64,000 nt of DNA, taken from positions 162,555,043-162,619,042 of the forward strand of contig CP136069.1 in NCBI GenBank assembly GCA_032622095.1, in the 5' to 3' direction. The stretch comes from Siphonodentalium dalli. Taxonomy: Eukaryota; Mollusca; Scaphopoda; Gadilida; Siphonodentaliidae. Below, piece after piece: positions 22,012 to 34,305 of the stretch. A program made the translations under genes and the position numbers. Each line of letters opens with the position of its first letter. The first letter of the stretch is position 1. The notes under the pieces were generated by a model. That model worked only from the letters and a program-made list of their open reading frames with translations. It searched no databases and was not told the DNA's origin.

Positions 22012-22330
22012 CCCATATAAAAATGTACCTGGGTAAATCTTGGTGTTTACCTAGGTATACCCCGGTACATATAGGTTTTACCCTGGTTCCACCCAGGTCA
22101 CACCCAGGTTTTCACCCAGGTAAATCAGGGATTTATATAGATTTACCCAGGTGTTTTCTATATATGTTAGGTATAAACCCCAGTTTACCCGGGTTTTTAC
22201 GGATTTACACCCAGGTATTTACACCAGGTATTTACACCCAGGTATTTACACCAGGGTTTTGCCCAGGTATTTACTACAGTGTTCACCCGGATATATACAC
22301 CTGTGGTATTTTGTTAAACTGTATAATCTG
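22012..22330. repeat. ACCTGGGT subterminal repeats, left end
   Basis: Degenerate units such as acctgggtaaat, ttacccaggt, tttacacccaggtattta. They mirror the repeats at the right end (36290-37031). Frames here are repeat translations. Confidence 0.8.
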
Positions 22331-22336
22331 CATTGA

Positions 22337-24115
22337 AGTCACCTTATTAACCCTTTCTATATTACAGCACCATTGGCGTGTAGTTACCTTATTAACCATT
22401 CTATATTAAATCATTAATTGACAGGTAGTTACCTTATTAACCCTTTCTATACTAAGTAACATTGGTGAGTAGTTACATTATTAACCCTTTCTTTATTAAA
22501 GCACCATTGATGTGAAGTTACCTTATTAACCCTTTCTTTATTAAAGCATCATTGACGCGTAGTTACCTTATTAACCCTTTCTATATTAAAATATCATTGA
22601 TGTGTAGTTACAATGTTAACCCTTTCTATAGTATAGCATCATTGGCGGGTAGTTGGCTCCTTAACTCTGTATATACCAAAGTATCATTGTCGTATATAGT
22701 TACCTTATTAACCCTTTCTATACTAAGTACCGTTGGCGTGTAGTTGCCTTATTAACCCTTTCTATATTAAAGCATTAATTGACAGGTAGTTACCTTATTA
22801 ACCCTTTCTATACTAAGTATCATTGGTGAGTAGTTGCATTATTAACCCTTTCTATATTAAAGCGCCATTGGCGGGTAGTTACCTTATTAACCATTTATGT
22901 ATTAAAGCATCATTGACGTGTAGTTACCTTATTATAACCCTCTCTATATTAAAGCATCATTATTGCTGGGTAGTTATCTTATTAACCCGTTCTATACTAA
23001 GTATCATTGGTGAGTAGTTACAGTATTAACCCTTTCTATATTAAAGCATCATTGACGTGAAGTTACCTTATTAACCATTTCTGTATTAAAGCAGCATTGA
23101 CATGTAGTTGTTAACCCTTTCTATATTAAAGCATCGTTGACGGGTAGTTGCCTAATTAACCCTCTATATACTAAAGTATCATTGTCGTGTAGTTACCTTA
23201 CCAACCCTTTCTATACTAAGTATCATTGGCGTGTAGTTACCTTATTAACCTTTTCTATATTAAAGCATTAATTGACAGGTAGTTACATTAAACAACCCTT
23301 TCTATACTAAGTATCATTGGTGAGTAGTTACATTATAAACCATTTCTATATTAAAGCGCCATTGACGGGTAATTACCTTATTAACCATTTTTGTATCAAA
23401 GCATCATTGACGTGCAGTTACCATATTATAACACTTTCTATATTAAAGCATCATTGACTGATAGTTACCATATTAACCCTTTCTATATTAAAGCACCATT
23501 GGCGTGTAATTACCTTATTAACCCTTTCTACGTTGAAGCAATAATTGACAGGCAGTTACCTTATTAACCCTTTTTATAATGAGTATCATTGGTGATTAGT
23601 TACATTATTAACCCTTTCTACAATAAAGCATCATTGACATGTAGTTATCATAGTAGCCAGTTATATATTAAAGCATCATGGACGGTAGTTACCATATTAA
23701 CCCTTTCTATATTAAAGCACCATTGGCGTGTAATTACCATATTAACCCTTTCTATATTAAAACATCATTGACGTGTAGTTACCCTATTAGCCCTTTCTAT
23801 ATTTAAGCATCATTGACGTGTAGAACTTTATCTTATTAACCCTTTCTTTATTAAAGCATCATTGACATGTAGTTACATTAGTAACCATTTCTACACTAAA
23901 GCATTATTGACGGGTAGTTACCTTATTAACCCTTTCTATATTAAAGCATCATTGACAAGAAGTTAAATTATTAACCTTCTATAATAAGTATCATTGCCGT
24001 GTAGTTAGTTACCTTATAAAACCTTTCTATATTAAGACGTCGATCATTGACGGGTAGTTGTTACCTTATTAATCATTTATGTATTCAAGCATCATTGACG
24101 AGTAGTTACCTTATT
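22337..24115 (+). repeat. 45-bp satellite array, about 39 copies
   Basis: The unit is roughly ttaccttattaaccctttc, tatattaaagcatcattg, acgtgtag, 45 bp. Variants with 'attaattgacagg' recur at about 22413, 22774, 23267 and 23541, each followed by an 'actaagta.cattggtgag' unit, so blocks of several units have been copied (spacing about 8, 11 and 6 units). Frames of 60-64 codons inside are repeat translations. Confidence 0.9.
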
Positions 24116-24839
24116 ACTTGAAGTTTATTATGACAGTATGACAATACACTACCCCGGACAAATGAAGCAATATCATACTTTATCTAACAGCCTAGCTATA
24201 ATTAGTGAACATTAAACTGACAAACAGACAATTTTCAGGGCCATTATTTAATATTAAAGGGATACAAAATAAAGAGATTTCTAATTATCAGTAAGAATGA
24301 TTCTCTAAGTGATACTTATTATTTCAATAAATGATTGCATATACTATAGTAGACCATATACCAACAGGAAAATATTAGTGAATACAATTATTGTGTTTCA
24401 AAATTCGTTTCGTTTCGTTTCTGCAGCCAAATTACAATCTTAACTTTTAGTTATCGTTCTTCAAAATGAAGCGCGGATAATTCTTTGTGGTATTTTGAGT
24501 TAATTTTGTCGCGAATCAACGCGGATTGACAGAAGGAAATGGTGTATTGGCTACAAACGGATAAACTGTGGACTTATATATAAGATTCGCCGATTTCTCC
24601 CCATGGATGTGCGCAAATATCGAAAAAGACTGAATTTCATGTGATAAAAAATATTTCAATTCCCGGAACAGTAAGAATTAAGCTGCGATAACGAAACGGA
24701 TCAACTATAGTATTGAACAGTACCTCAGCTACCTGGCCATAACCAGAATATTTTCTCAAAATTGAATTTGTGGTACCGGTACAATCATGATGTAGTGCCA
24801 GTGGCCTGCTCATAATGCACCTGTCCAGAAGAAGAAGAA
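24116..24839. other. No recognised feature
   Basis: AT-rich sequence with a cgtttcgtttcgttt-like run near 24410. No gene seen. Confidence 0.4.
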
Positions 24840-25361
24840 TTGAGAAGTTTGAAGATCATGGACTACGCAGACACCATCTGGGACCCCTACCAACAAAATC
24901 ACATCGACAAGCTGGAAAGAATCCAGCGTAGAGCAGCCCGTTTCATTAAAAGAGACTATAAGAGCAAAGAAGATGGATATATGACCAAGATCCTCTACGA
25001 GCTAGATTTACCAACATTGCAGAAACGGCGGAAAATAAATCGGCTGGGATTCATGAGTAAGGTGGTGGGTGGATTGGTCCAGGCTATACCACCTAATCAA
25101 TACTTTACACCCGAAACAAGGCGTCTTAGATCGCAGAGCAAAGTTCTGACAGGCTACGTCACCAGCCAAATTCCTCGGCACCTAATTTAAAGGAACAACA
25201 GTCAGTGCTACGAGGCTACATGTATACCATACGTGTCAGCTCAGTTCGCTAATTCCACATTTGTTCGAACTATATGCGACTGGAATCAGCTGGAGGAATC
25301 CTTAATCCTACAACAACAGCCTGTGGATTCCTTCAAGAGTGCGCTGAAGGAAAAGATCTGA
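24840..25361 (+). pseudogene. 3' end of a LINE reverse transcriptase ORF (5'-truncated)
   Basis: One frame runs from about 24840 to a stop at 25359-25361, 173 codons with a single internal stop at 25188. It contains MDYADTIWDPYQQNHIDKLE then RIQRRAARFI, a series typical of the region downstream of the catalytic domain in Jockey/CR1-type LINEs, and ends with VRTICDWNQLEES and VDSFKSALKEKI, the usual 'R.WN.LP...FK..L' close. The catalytic YADD part is absent, as expected for 5' truncation. A cagattcagatt tail near 25410 may be the 3' end. Young enough to keep the frame nearly intact. Confidence 0.85.
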
Positions 25362-25609
25362 GACTCTCTCGCCCGCTGCGAAATTACCATAATTGGGATC
25401 TGCAGCGTAACCATTCAGATTCAGATTGATCCACGATAGTAAGGGGTCAGTACATGTAGTAAGTACTGATAGTGATATTAAGCCTGCTGTACAATAATAC
25501 TACTTTTGCTGTTTTACTGGTCTTAACTGAGTACTGTGTCAATGTGACATTGTTAATTCAGTTCCACTCTAATGTACATTAACTGGCAATGATGCATCTG
25601 ACGCTATTA
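25362..25609. other. LINE 3' UTR and spacer
   Basis: Holds the attcagattcagatt tail at about 25413; no other feature seen. Confidence 0.4.
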
Positions 25610-25611
25610 AA

Positions 25612-25835
25612 GGCACCGGTAATCCCTAAATACCAGGAGGACGCGGCGTAGAAACTTGGTACAACAGTTGTTACACGACAAAGAAAATTATCAACAAGCT
25701 TAGTGAGCGTCGTCATCAAAATTGCAAATTAAAACACGGCAATGGTAAATTGGTAATCCCTACATACCAGGAGGACAAGGCATTGAAACTTGGGACAACA
25801 GTTGTTACACGGCAAAGAAATTTAAAACACACTGT
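25612..25835 (+). repeat. Two-copy tandem repeat, about 135 bp
   Basis: 'ggtaatccctaaataccagg' at about 25617 and 'ggtaatccctacataccagg' at about 25752, each followed by 'gaaacttgg.acaacagtt'. Confidence 0.75.
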
Positions 25836-26129
25836 GCACAGATGAATGTTTATACATGTACTGTGCAGTCGAGATCACCTGGACTACAAATATTTGAGGA
25901 TTATACTATTTGATGAGTAGATGCGTGACTGATAAAAGAATTAGAGACTCCATATTTACTCGGAAGATAACAGTATACGATGCCATACAGTTGTTCCATA
26001 ACACCTCAACCTTTGGTGGATATTAACAGTAAAACTAATGAAAATGATGAAAGCCAGACTCAACATCAAGACAACATGTGCATGCATAAGTGACGGTTCA
26101 ATGATTTTGACTCCATCAGATGATATTTA
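25836..26129. other. No recognised feature
   Basis: Unassigned AT-rich sequence. Confidence 0.35.
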
Positions 26130-26508
26130 AGCGACACCAATTTTTAAGTCTGGTTTACGATGTGGGGAGAAAAAAAGTAGATGCAGGAGGGAAAAAAATA
26201 AAAATAAAAAAGATTGTCCCCCCAATTTATATCAAGTAAATCGTGGAATTTTACATAAATTTTACAAAAATTGTGAAAAAATGTTTTTGAATGAAATTCT
26301 GTTCAAACCAAACAAGACATATCTTGTCATGAAATACATGAAAATATGGATCTGTAAATGATCATAAGCAGAACCGGATGCGACAGCACATGAAAATCAG
26401 TACGCGTGTAAAATATTTTGGGACAAAAAAATTTAAAAAAAATTTCATGAAATGGAAACAAAGTTGTAGGAGGTGTTCGTAAACCAGACTTAAAAATTGG
26501 TGTCGCCT
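26130..26508 (+). mobile_element. TIR MITE family B, copy 1 (379 bp)
   Basis: Ends agcgacaccaatttttaagt and its inverse acttaaaaattggtgtcgcct. The interior carries 'gtggggagaaaaaaagtag', 'atgcaggaggg' and 'aagattgtcccccc'. The inverted sister copy is at 34306-34697. Flanks suggest a TA duplication (ta before, ta after). Confidence 0.8.
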
Positions 26509-26690
26509 TAGGCTCATGTTAACACAGGATCACATATTCTCAAAATAATTGTCTCCCTCAAGTTGGCCTCAACCATACTAGTATTTATATTTGATAGAAC
26601 CTCAGTGAGACCATGTTGAAAATTACCATCAATGCAGTTCCAGTGTTGACGCAACGCGGTCATGTTACTTCAAACCAGTTGCAATGTTCC

Positions 26691-27396
26691 TTAGGCCAAA
26701 GAAAAAAGATACTACCGGTATGTTTCCGTACATCGACCGACCCTAAAAATAACCCGCCGACCCTAAACTTTTTATTGATATTTTGAGAAAAAGTCAAAAT
26801 TTTCGCAATTTTAATTTCCTGAGAGTGGATCTCCTGCCTGCTTTATGTCTTGTTTGGGACTTATGGAACACTATCAACAGACATGGTGGGTGTGTATCTG
26901 TATATATACATGTAAAGAGGTTATCACTGCATATATTAGGGGTATACATGTACTAGTAGCTACTGTTTCCAAAAACCAGGCATGCTCGGTGGGTGTACTG
27001 GCTACCCCCAGACAATGGGATGTAATCGTCACAATACATGTACGGTATAATGGCGGTATTATTGGTAAAATTCTTATAAAAAGTTAGTGACATCAATTTT
27101 GTACCAAGTTTATAGCCAAATTTATGAAAATGTGGTATTAGATATAATAAAAAACATACGTAAGCATGAAGTAAGTTTGATTTTTTATCAATCTTAATGT
27201 ATATTTCCACTGTGTTGATCAAGTAATACTTTCCCCATGGCACGGGTTGGCATTTTATGTCACTTTGGTCGAGGTAGTTCAATATTTCTGCAGCTGGATA
27301 AAAAATATCAAAATAAAATAAAATAAAAAAAATTCCCTACCTACCTACCCTAAATTTTTTTTACCGGAAACATACAATCTTTTTTCTTTGGCCTTT
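26691..27396. mobile_element. TIR element family C (about 700 bp)
   Basis: The left end ggccaaagaaaaaagat at 26694 is inverted at the right (atcttttttctttggcc, ending 27393), followed in both by tatgtttccg. Subterminal 'ccgaccctaaa' repeats occur at the left, 'ctacctaccctaaa' at the right. Frames of 80-109 codons inside show no motif. Confidence 0.8.
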
Positions 27397-27430
27397 AGCA
27401 TGGTAATTCGTGAAAATAAATGTCAATGCA

Positions 27431-28374
27431 ACTTACTCTCAGGCTCCAAATAAAAGTGCAGGCCCAAATAATAGTGCGGGGGGGGGAAATTCCATTGAAA
27501 GTTAATAAAAGTACAGACCTAAATAATAGTGCAGGGGGAACTCTGAGCAAAACATCAACTGTGGTTAACCAAATAATTTTTATAGCAGGTTCAGGTATAC
27601 GAGTCAACATGTAGTACAGGTACATGTATGTATCATGTGGTGTTTTTTTGGTTTGCCACATACTTGAATATGTACTACTCTTGAGTGCCTAATGTACGAT
27701 TATTAAAATCGAGGTAAAATTCCCACCTGTACGATCGTTATTTGGTCCTGTACGTTTATTAAATTAACCAAAAGAAATAATTCACCAATCTTAAATTGTG
27801 TTATTCATATAAGAAATGAACGGCGGTTTCAATGCGGTCATGGGGTTTTGACCGCGAGAAAAAATCAGCAAACTTCGGGGTTCATGCAGAGTTTGCTGAT
27901 TTTTTTAACGCGGTCAAAACCCATGACCACGTTGAATCCGCCGTTTATTATTTATATTTATATACTTAAATTCATTATGAACTAGGATTGTATGTCTTTC
28001 CCATTATTTATTCATCTATTTAAACAAACGCATGGAGTTCAGTTCAGACAGTTCGAATCCTTGTTTTTTGGAAAACCAAACATTTTGAGAATCCGTTCAT
28101 GGAGAACGGAAGAAACGCAATTTCACAGTAAAGTATAAACATATGACAAAATGTCTTGTTTAGCTAGTAACTAATGTAGACGTGTTGATCATTTTTACAT
28201 CTGAATCATATAGAAATCTTGAATTTGTGCTGATTTAAATTTTCATAGCTTCAAAATATTAATAAACGTGCAGACCCAAATAAGCACTGTGCAGGGGGGG
28301 GGGGATTTCCCAAGAAAAATAATAAACGTGGATGCAGCTGGTGCATGCATATTTATTTGGAGCCCAAGAGTAAA
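27431..28374. mobile_element. TIR element family D (about 940 bp)
   Basis: 'ttactctcaggctccaaata' at 27431 is matched by the inverse of 'tatttggagcccaagagtaa' near 28353-28373. Both ends carry subterminal 'cccaaataa.a.tg..caggggggggg' text. A hairpin MITE sits inside. Confidence 0.7.
27816..27950. mobile_element. Hairpin MITE (135 bp)
   Basis: The arm aatgaacggcggtttcaatg, continuing through cggtcatggggttttgaccg and aaaaaatcagcaaac, is inverted at 27885-27950. The loop is short (ttcggggttcatgcaga). Confidence 0.85.
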
Positions 28375-29399
28375 GAGGTGGAGGTGAATGTTACATGTAA
28401 GTTGTTATTAACGAAATGGAACGATGCCTTTAATAGGTTCCACCAGCAATAAGTCGCGACTTCTTTATATTGGCCTGACAGATTGGTTTTTGTTGGCGTC
28501 ATGCCTGTCGACCATTATGATGGCCACATATATTGTCATATAACAGCGATTTACGATCTGTCTTGTTGGCTCATAATATAAATTAAGAAAGTGGCCTTGT
28601 GTTCGTTCCTTGCGTAAAAAAATATTTTTTAGTACAAACGTCCTCATTGATTGTGTCCCTCGACTCCTTGTGTAATTGGTCAAGTAACTTACATGTATGT
28701 ACATGTACAGACCACTCACAAATTTCTTAGAAAAGCGACCAAATGTTCGAATCTACTTTGCGATTTTGGAGCAACGCATTTGTAAATGCGTTCATATTTT
28801 AACACATTTACCTTGATTTATTCACAAACAAATGTCTTGATGCAGGCCTTAAAATCCATCAGATTTTTGGCAATAATCAAAATGTTAGTGTTTCACTTTC
28901 TACAGGGAATCAAGACTTTTTACTAGAATCAAAATGAGAATCATGATTCTCAGATTCTGATTATAAAACAATTAATGTCAACAGTGTTTATTTACCGGGT
29001 ATGTTTATTCCATTTTGAATGGAAAACTACATCATGAATGTCCGATTCCGAACATATACATGTACACCAGGAGTGGGAAAATAACACAGAATTATTCAGA
29101 TGTGAATTTAAATTAAACAAATTATAACTAAAATTGCAAAATACACTATCGTATCGTTATTTGGGTGTTCATACTAGTATACTTTTTCGGCGCAATGATC
29201 GGTAATTTCAATGCGACTGCGATTATTCCCAATGCAGTGCATTTAATTTAAATGCTGTCATTAAGGCATTTACAAAGTGGCGTGACACAATGCACCCTCA
29301 ATGCATTTTAAATGCAACAACCGCATTTCATTGATCCACGTTGTAAAGGACATTTATTTTTAGAATACATGTACCGCTATTCTCAAAGTAATTGACCAG
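28375..29399. other. No gene; aaatgcatt-type words
   Basis: Repeated words such as gcatttgtaaatgcg, gcatttaatttaaatgc, tgcattttaaatgcaa (28770-28800 and 29230-29330) appear in both orientations and may be ends of an unresolved element. A 84-codon minus-strand frame has no motif. Confidence 0.35.
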
Positions 29400-29685
29400 A
29401 AAAACGGGGTGATACCCCGGTCATGACCACGGTGATACCGGTAATAAACGGTAGCGGTATCGAGACGGTCATGGCGTGGAGTTACGGTATTGGGCGATAA
29501 TGATACCGTGGTCTTTTAGCGGGCACCGCATTAATTTTGTTGAATACCGCGGTGATTTTCATGGAACTCTTTTAGGGGAGGTATTTACTCACACATACTT
29601 GTTCGCGTTAACAAGCGGTATCAGTACCGCGGTATTGGAGGATACCGCGGTATAGTACCGCCATATTAACGGGGTGACACCACGT
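29400..29685. repeat. Palindromic TACCGCGGTA / GGTGATACC repeats
   Basis: Many short self-complementary words: gataccccggt, taccgcggta, gataccgcggtat, aacggggtgacac. Possibly a foldback element whose ends are self-palindromic. Confidence 0.65.
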
Positions 29686-29691
29686 TATTCA

Positions 29692-30175
29692 GGCCTGGAA
29701 ATCTGAGGAGGGCTATTTGATAGCCCTCCTACAGCCCTCGCAACATTGACTCCAGGAGGGCTATTTTCAGCCCCCCCCCCCTAAAGCCTGTCAGATCTTG
29801 CCAACATGAAATTCATTTTGTGAAACTAACCAGTTAGGACATATAACAAAAACTTTCTACTAATCTGACATCTTGTGGTATGTTCTCATTAACAAAGAAC
29901 CAAACAGTGTTCAATGCCACTAGAAATATCCACTCGATTCCACTGGACAGATAACATGAATATAATAGAAGAGGGGAGTTAAGTCTAGGTGGGCTAATAT
30001 TAGCCCTTCTATTAAGGCAACCCAAGAGGGATATTAATTTTCAGCCCTCTTGAAATTATCAGGTAAAATATCAAAACTGTAAAAGTTGAGGAGGGCTATA
30101 GCCCTCCTAGGCAAATCTAGGAGGGCTATTAATAGCCCTCCTAGATTTTCTAGATCGCCAGCCCTGGTTATTGGT
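29692..30175. mobile_element. AGGAGGGCTAT foldback element (about 480 bp)
   Basis: The left end has caggcctggaaatctgagga and the right end tctagatcgccagccctgg, roughly inverted. Subterminal gagggctat and atagccctc words occur at both ends as small hairpins (tagccctcctag). Confidence 0.65.
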
Positions 30176-30310
30176 GGTCAATTACTTTAAGTATAGCGGT
30201 ATGTACGTGTATATAACCACAAGAATAAAGAACAAATCAACTGTTTTTATTACTTTGTAAACCTCTGATGTTTCCCATACAGTATACATTTGTATATTAT
30301 AAACCATGTT

Positions 30311-30530
30311 ACAGTAATTCTAGAGCTAATTAATCGACTCCTTAACTACAGCAGAATTATGGGTAACTTTTCAGGATTTAGTCCGAAATATGGCTTGTTG
30401 CCATTCATCGGAAAGCTCTCACCGAGAGCTTTCCGATGAATGGCATCAACCCATATTTCCGACTAAATCCTGAAAAGTTACCCATAATTCTGCTGTAGTT
30501 AAGGAGTCGATTAATTAGAGCATTACTGTA
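30311..30530. mobile_element. Near-perfect palindrome MITE family E (220 bp)
   Basis: The arm from acagtaattctagagc through taattaatcgactccttaac and 'cagcagaattatgggtaact' to gaaagctctc is inverted in the second half. A second, eroded copy is at 32030-32198. Confidence 0.9.
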
Positions 30531-32029
30531 TATCCTCTATAACTGTTTATTCAACATCACGTGCTGCAATCCATAAATGCGGTTCAGATTTCGATGTCCG
30601 GTTCAACATTATTATCATATGGTTTGATAGCAGAAATACTCAGTTTGGAATGTTATACCATACAAGTTTTACGAGTTGCTCTTGCTCAAGAATGGATAAA
30701 TTTATAAACCTGATTTTTGGCGCATTAGTTAGAATTATATTTTTGCACAAGAACACACCACAAATATCGAACTGGACATCAAAAGCAGAACCGGATTGTA
30801 TCGATTGCATAAACTTAAGAAGTTGGTCACTGACCGACAATTGCTATTCTCTGGTGTGGTTTATAGGACTACCGTACGCAATGCCGACTTAAAAATAAAA
30901 ATTCACATAAACATCGCATGAAGCGGTCTATCCACAAACTCAGGTATTCGGTAATTCCAAATGTATGAACTATCACCATGATATCCCGGTATATCATTGT
31001 CAGGACTGTTTGTACAAAAGGTTGTTATTCTACTATGCATAATTTTGCTATATCATTGTACTCGAACTGTATTGCAATGTAATATATCAGTACATGTACC
31101 GGTATACTGGGTGCACATTATATACATGTAGGCCTACTTTCACTTTAGTACATGTATGTGTCATAAAAGACTCATGTTGTTAAATTGAAAAAAAACATGT
31201 GTGAAAACAGAGAGAATACATGTACATGTGCCGGTACTATATACCTCTTTGTGTGCTGTACTACCGGTACTATTCATGTACATGTACTACACTACAATAA
31301 GAGAAATTTTAATTGATTCTGCTGCCCTTGTGCCACAGGCCTCAAACACGCCAAACAAGTATCTGTAGCCAGGCCCACCAGTACCAGGCTACTAGTAAAT
31401 GAAGTACTGAAAGTGTCACATCATTAATCGAGCCCAATCTTAGTTATACTAGTCTCTTGTGTAGTTTGGGTTACTATTAATAAGATATTTAATGAATGTT
31501 TGGAATGTATGGTAGCATTCTTACCTGGATCAACATATGCCATGCACAACGCTGGTCATCATATCATCACCGCTGTTGGCAGTAAACCGCTCATCGGGCT
31601 ATAACAGTTAGAGTTTTCCATACCAGGGCTAATCTAATCAGTTAAAATTAGTCATTTTAGAGGGAATACCAACCAGTGGAAGACGTACAAAAAGTCATGT
31701 ATATTCAGATATCAGTTTTCGAGAAAAAACCCATCTTAGTCGAGCGGACTTAGAATATCGGGGTAAACTTAAATTTCATTCAGCAACACTTTCACAGCAG
31801 AATATAAAAATAGTACATTATAATCACTTACAGTACATGTACATGTAGCCCAAGTGCAGTGCTAGCCTATATTATATACTACCAAAACTTTTGGTCAGTT
31901 TCTCGATGACTGACACTTGTAAACGCTTGAACGGGTACTATATAGTACATGTACATGTACATGTGTACCGTATGTGAATTAAAGATCTTATTAGTGACAC
32001 AACAGGAGGCTAGACATACATTTGTAACT
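30531..32029. other. No gene; TACATGTA / ACCGGTA-rich sequence
   Basis: Frequent tacatgtacatg and taccggta words. Overlapping frames of 66 and 80 codons on opposite strands at 30640-30892 have no motif. Confidence 0.4.
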
Positions 32030-32198
32030 ACAGTAATGCTCTAATTAATCGACTCCTTAACCACAGCAGAATTACGGGTATTAAACTCGGGGAGAGCTTT
32101 CCGATGAATGGCAACAAGCCATATATCCGACTAAATCCTGAAAGTTACACATAATTCTGCTGTGGTTAAGGGGTCGATTTCTTAGGGCACTACTGTAT
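32030..32198. mobile_element. Palindrome MITE family E, copy 2 (deleted)
   Basis: Starts acagtaatgctctaattaat and ends near ggcactactgtat. It shares the arm and 'gagctttccgatgaatgg' centre with 30311-30530, but part of one arm is lost. Confidence 0.8.
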
Positions 32199-32605
32199 CT
32201 GTTTTAGTGCACATCAAATGTATTTGTTGTCTTTCCTCTTGTAATTTGTCTTTGGTTGTGTTCGCCATTTCGATGGACAACTACATGTACTGACATCAAA
32301 TGACTGAAATGAGTCAAAATTTAGCAGTGCAGCCAATTATATAGATAAACAGAATTAAATAGCATCCAAATTCCAAATGAGCATAAATGATAAAACAAAC
32401 TTTATTGAGCACTCTTTTAATACTAGTAATTACAGCTACAATGAAAGCACCTAATAAAAATTCTAAGTTTGGTAAAACTGTCTGTATACAAAGTTTATCT
32501 GGCCGTGATGAATAAAACCTATAAATGGGATCATATACATGTATGTTAGATATCATTACATGATTATTTGAAAACACATATCCGTATGGAAGACAAACTA
32601 TTTTA

Positions 32606-32747
32606 CCACTGGCCAAGTGGTCCTGCTAATATGCTATGATGCTGGTGGTCCTGCTGAATTGCTATGATGCGGGTAGTGCAATTCATAGCAATTAAGCAGG
32701 ACCCAACCGCATCATAGCACATTAGCAGGAACACTTGAACAGGGTAT
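32606..32747. mobile_element. 'Aagtggtcctgc' hairpin element (about 142 bp)
   Basis: The left arm aagtggtcctgctaatatgc and atgctatgatg is inverted on the right (cgcatcatagcac, attagcagga). Shared arms with repeats at 20050 and 38510. Confidence 0.75.
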
Positions 32748-33336
32748 ATTTACAGTGTCAAATCGAATGGGCATCTTTTAACAATATTTTTGAACAATTT
32801 CCTAGAAGTGTTCGAAAATTGAGAACTGAATTTAAATTTTTTTTTATGAGGTTTCGATTGAAAAATTTCTAACTTAGCTCATCAGGATTAACATTGTCGC
32901 ACAGCTATATTCTCTTTCCCAACAAAGTGTATAGAACGTACATGTAAAATTACAGCTATGCTTTAATTAATCAACTCGCCTTATATTACTCGGGTATTAC
33001 TGCAGTATTCAGGCGTGTTCATGCGATCAACCGCAGTCAGTTATACCGCCGCAGAATGTGGTCCACCTCACATTTGCAGTTAGGCTGTATTTTTCATGCG
33101 ATGTTTATATGAATTTTGTTTTAAAGTTGACATTGTAATCACACCAGAATTTTTTTTTATTGTTTCAAAATGTCTAGATAGAATTCAGAATTTTTGTGGT
33201 AAAAACAATTAACTTGGTTATCACAGTTAACACATATTACTGTGGTAAGATTACCAGCGGATACCGCATGTCAACGGGGACTGCATGCTCTAATTAATTA
33301 TCAGGTTTAACATGTTTATACTGGATACAGTTCATT
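32748..33336. other. No recognised gene; MITE E fragment near 32955
   Basis: 'ttacagctatgctttaattaat' near 32950 resembles one end of palindrome family E. Nothing else assigned. Confidence 0.35.
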
Positions 33337-34276
33337 TTAAAGGTACTCAATCCGGTTCGATGATACCCATATAATCAGATTCCAACATCATACATTTGTA
33401 TTTAGAAAGGCTGCTTCAGTTACGTTATCAGAATTGATTAATTGCCCTAAAATAATGCTAACCACTGTCAACTAAAGTATACAATTGCCTGACATATGTT
33501 ATTTATCAACATGTTGTTCTACAAAATTTGGCCTTATTATCAACAGAAAGCCTCTTGATTTTAGAGTTATCCATCTTCATCTGAAATTTGGTCCGAGACC
33601 GTGGGCCACTATTAATTCTTGATCGTGAAAAATAGTATATTTCAAAAATTGATATCTAATAACTCTGAGCTTTGATAGGTGGTGGGTTCCTCGACTCGTA
33701 CCAAATATCTTTTACCCCCCAAGTCCAAATAAAGAGTAATGTGCGAGCATTAATTCAGGGGGCCCTTAATCAGATTATGCATCTTTAAATTCAAATACAG
33801 TTTAAAGATGCATAATCCGATTAAGTGCCCCTCATTTGCTATTTACATATACATGTATATGGAATCGGGGGGGGGTAAAAATATTTTAATCAAGTCGAGG
33901 GACCCACCTACATGTATCAAAGCTCAGAGTTATTAGATATAAATTTTTAAAATTTTAATATTTATCACCATCGATACTTAATAGTGGCCCAGAAAAATTT
34001 GACGAGCCGACGGTCTCAGACCAAATTGCGGATGAAGATGGATAACTCTAAAATGAAGAGGCTTTGTGTTGATAATAAGGTCAAACTTCGTCGAACAGCA
34101 TGTTGATAAATATAACGTATCAGGCGATTTTATACTATACATGTAGTTGACAGTGGTTAGCATTATTTTTGGGCAATTAATCGATTCTGATATTACTGAA
34201 GCAGCATTTCTAAAAAAAATGTTGTTGTTGGAATCTAATTATATGGGGACCATCGAATCTGATTGAGCACCTTTAA
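33337..34276. mobile_element. Inverted dimer of TTAA MITE family A (932 bp)
   Basis: TTAA at 33337-33340 and 34273-34276. The outer ends aggtactcaatccggttcg and gaatctgattgagcacct are inverted, and homology extends through arms of about 450 bp ('ttagagttatccatcttcat', 'gactcgtaccaaatatctt'). The centre, near 33805, is itself a hairpin (atgcatctttaaa...tttaaagatgcat). It is thus a head-to-head dimer of the element seen singly at 4678 and 14234, flanked by its own TTAA duplication. Confidence 0.8.
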
Positions 34277-34305
34277 TAGTTAGCTATATGAGTTATATAC
34301 ACATA

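Noticed and set aside
22337-24115. CRISPR-like array
   Set aside because: The 45-bp units are contiguous and degenerate with no unique spacers, in a eukaryotic context.
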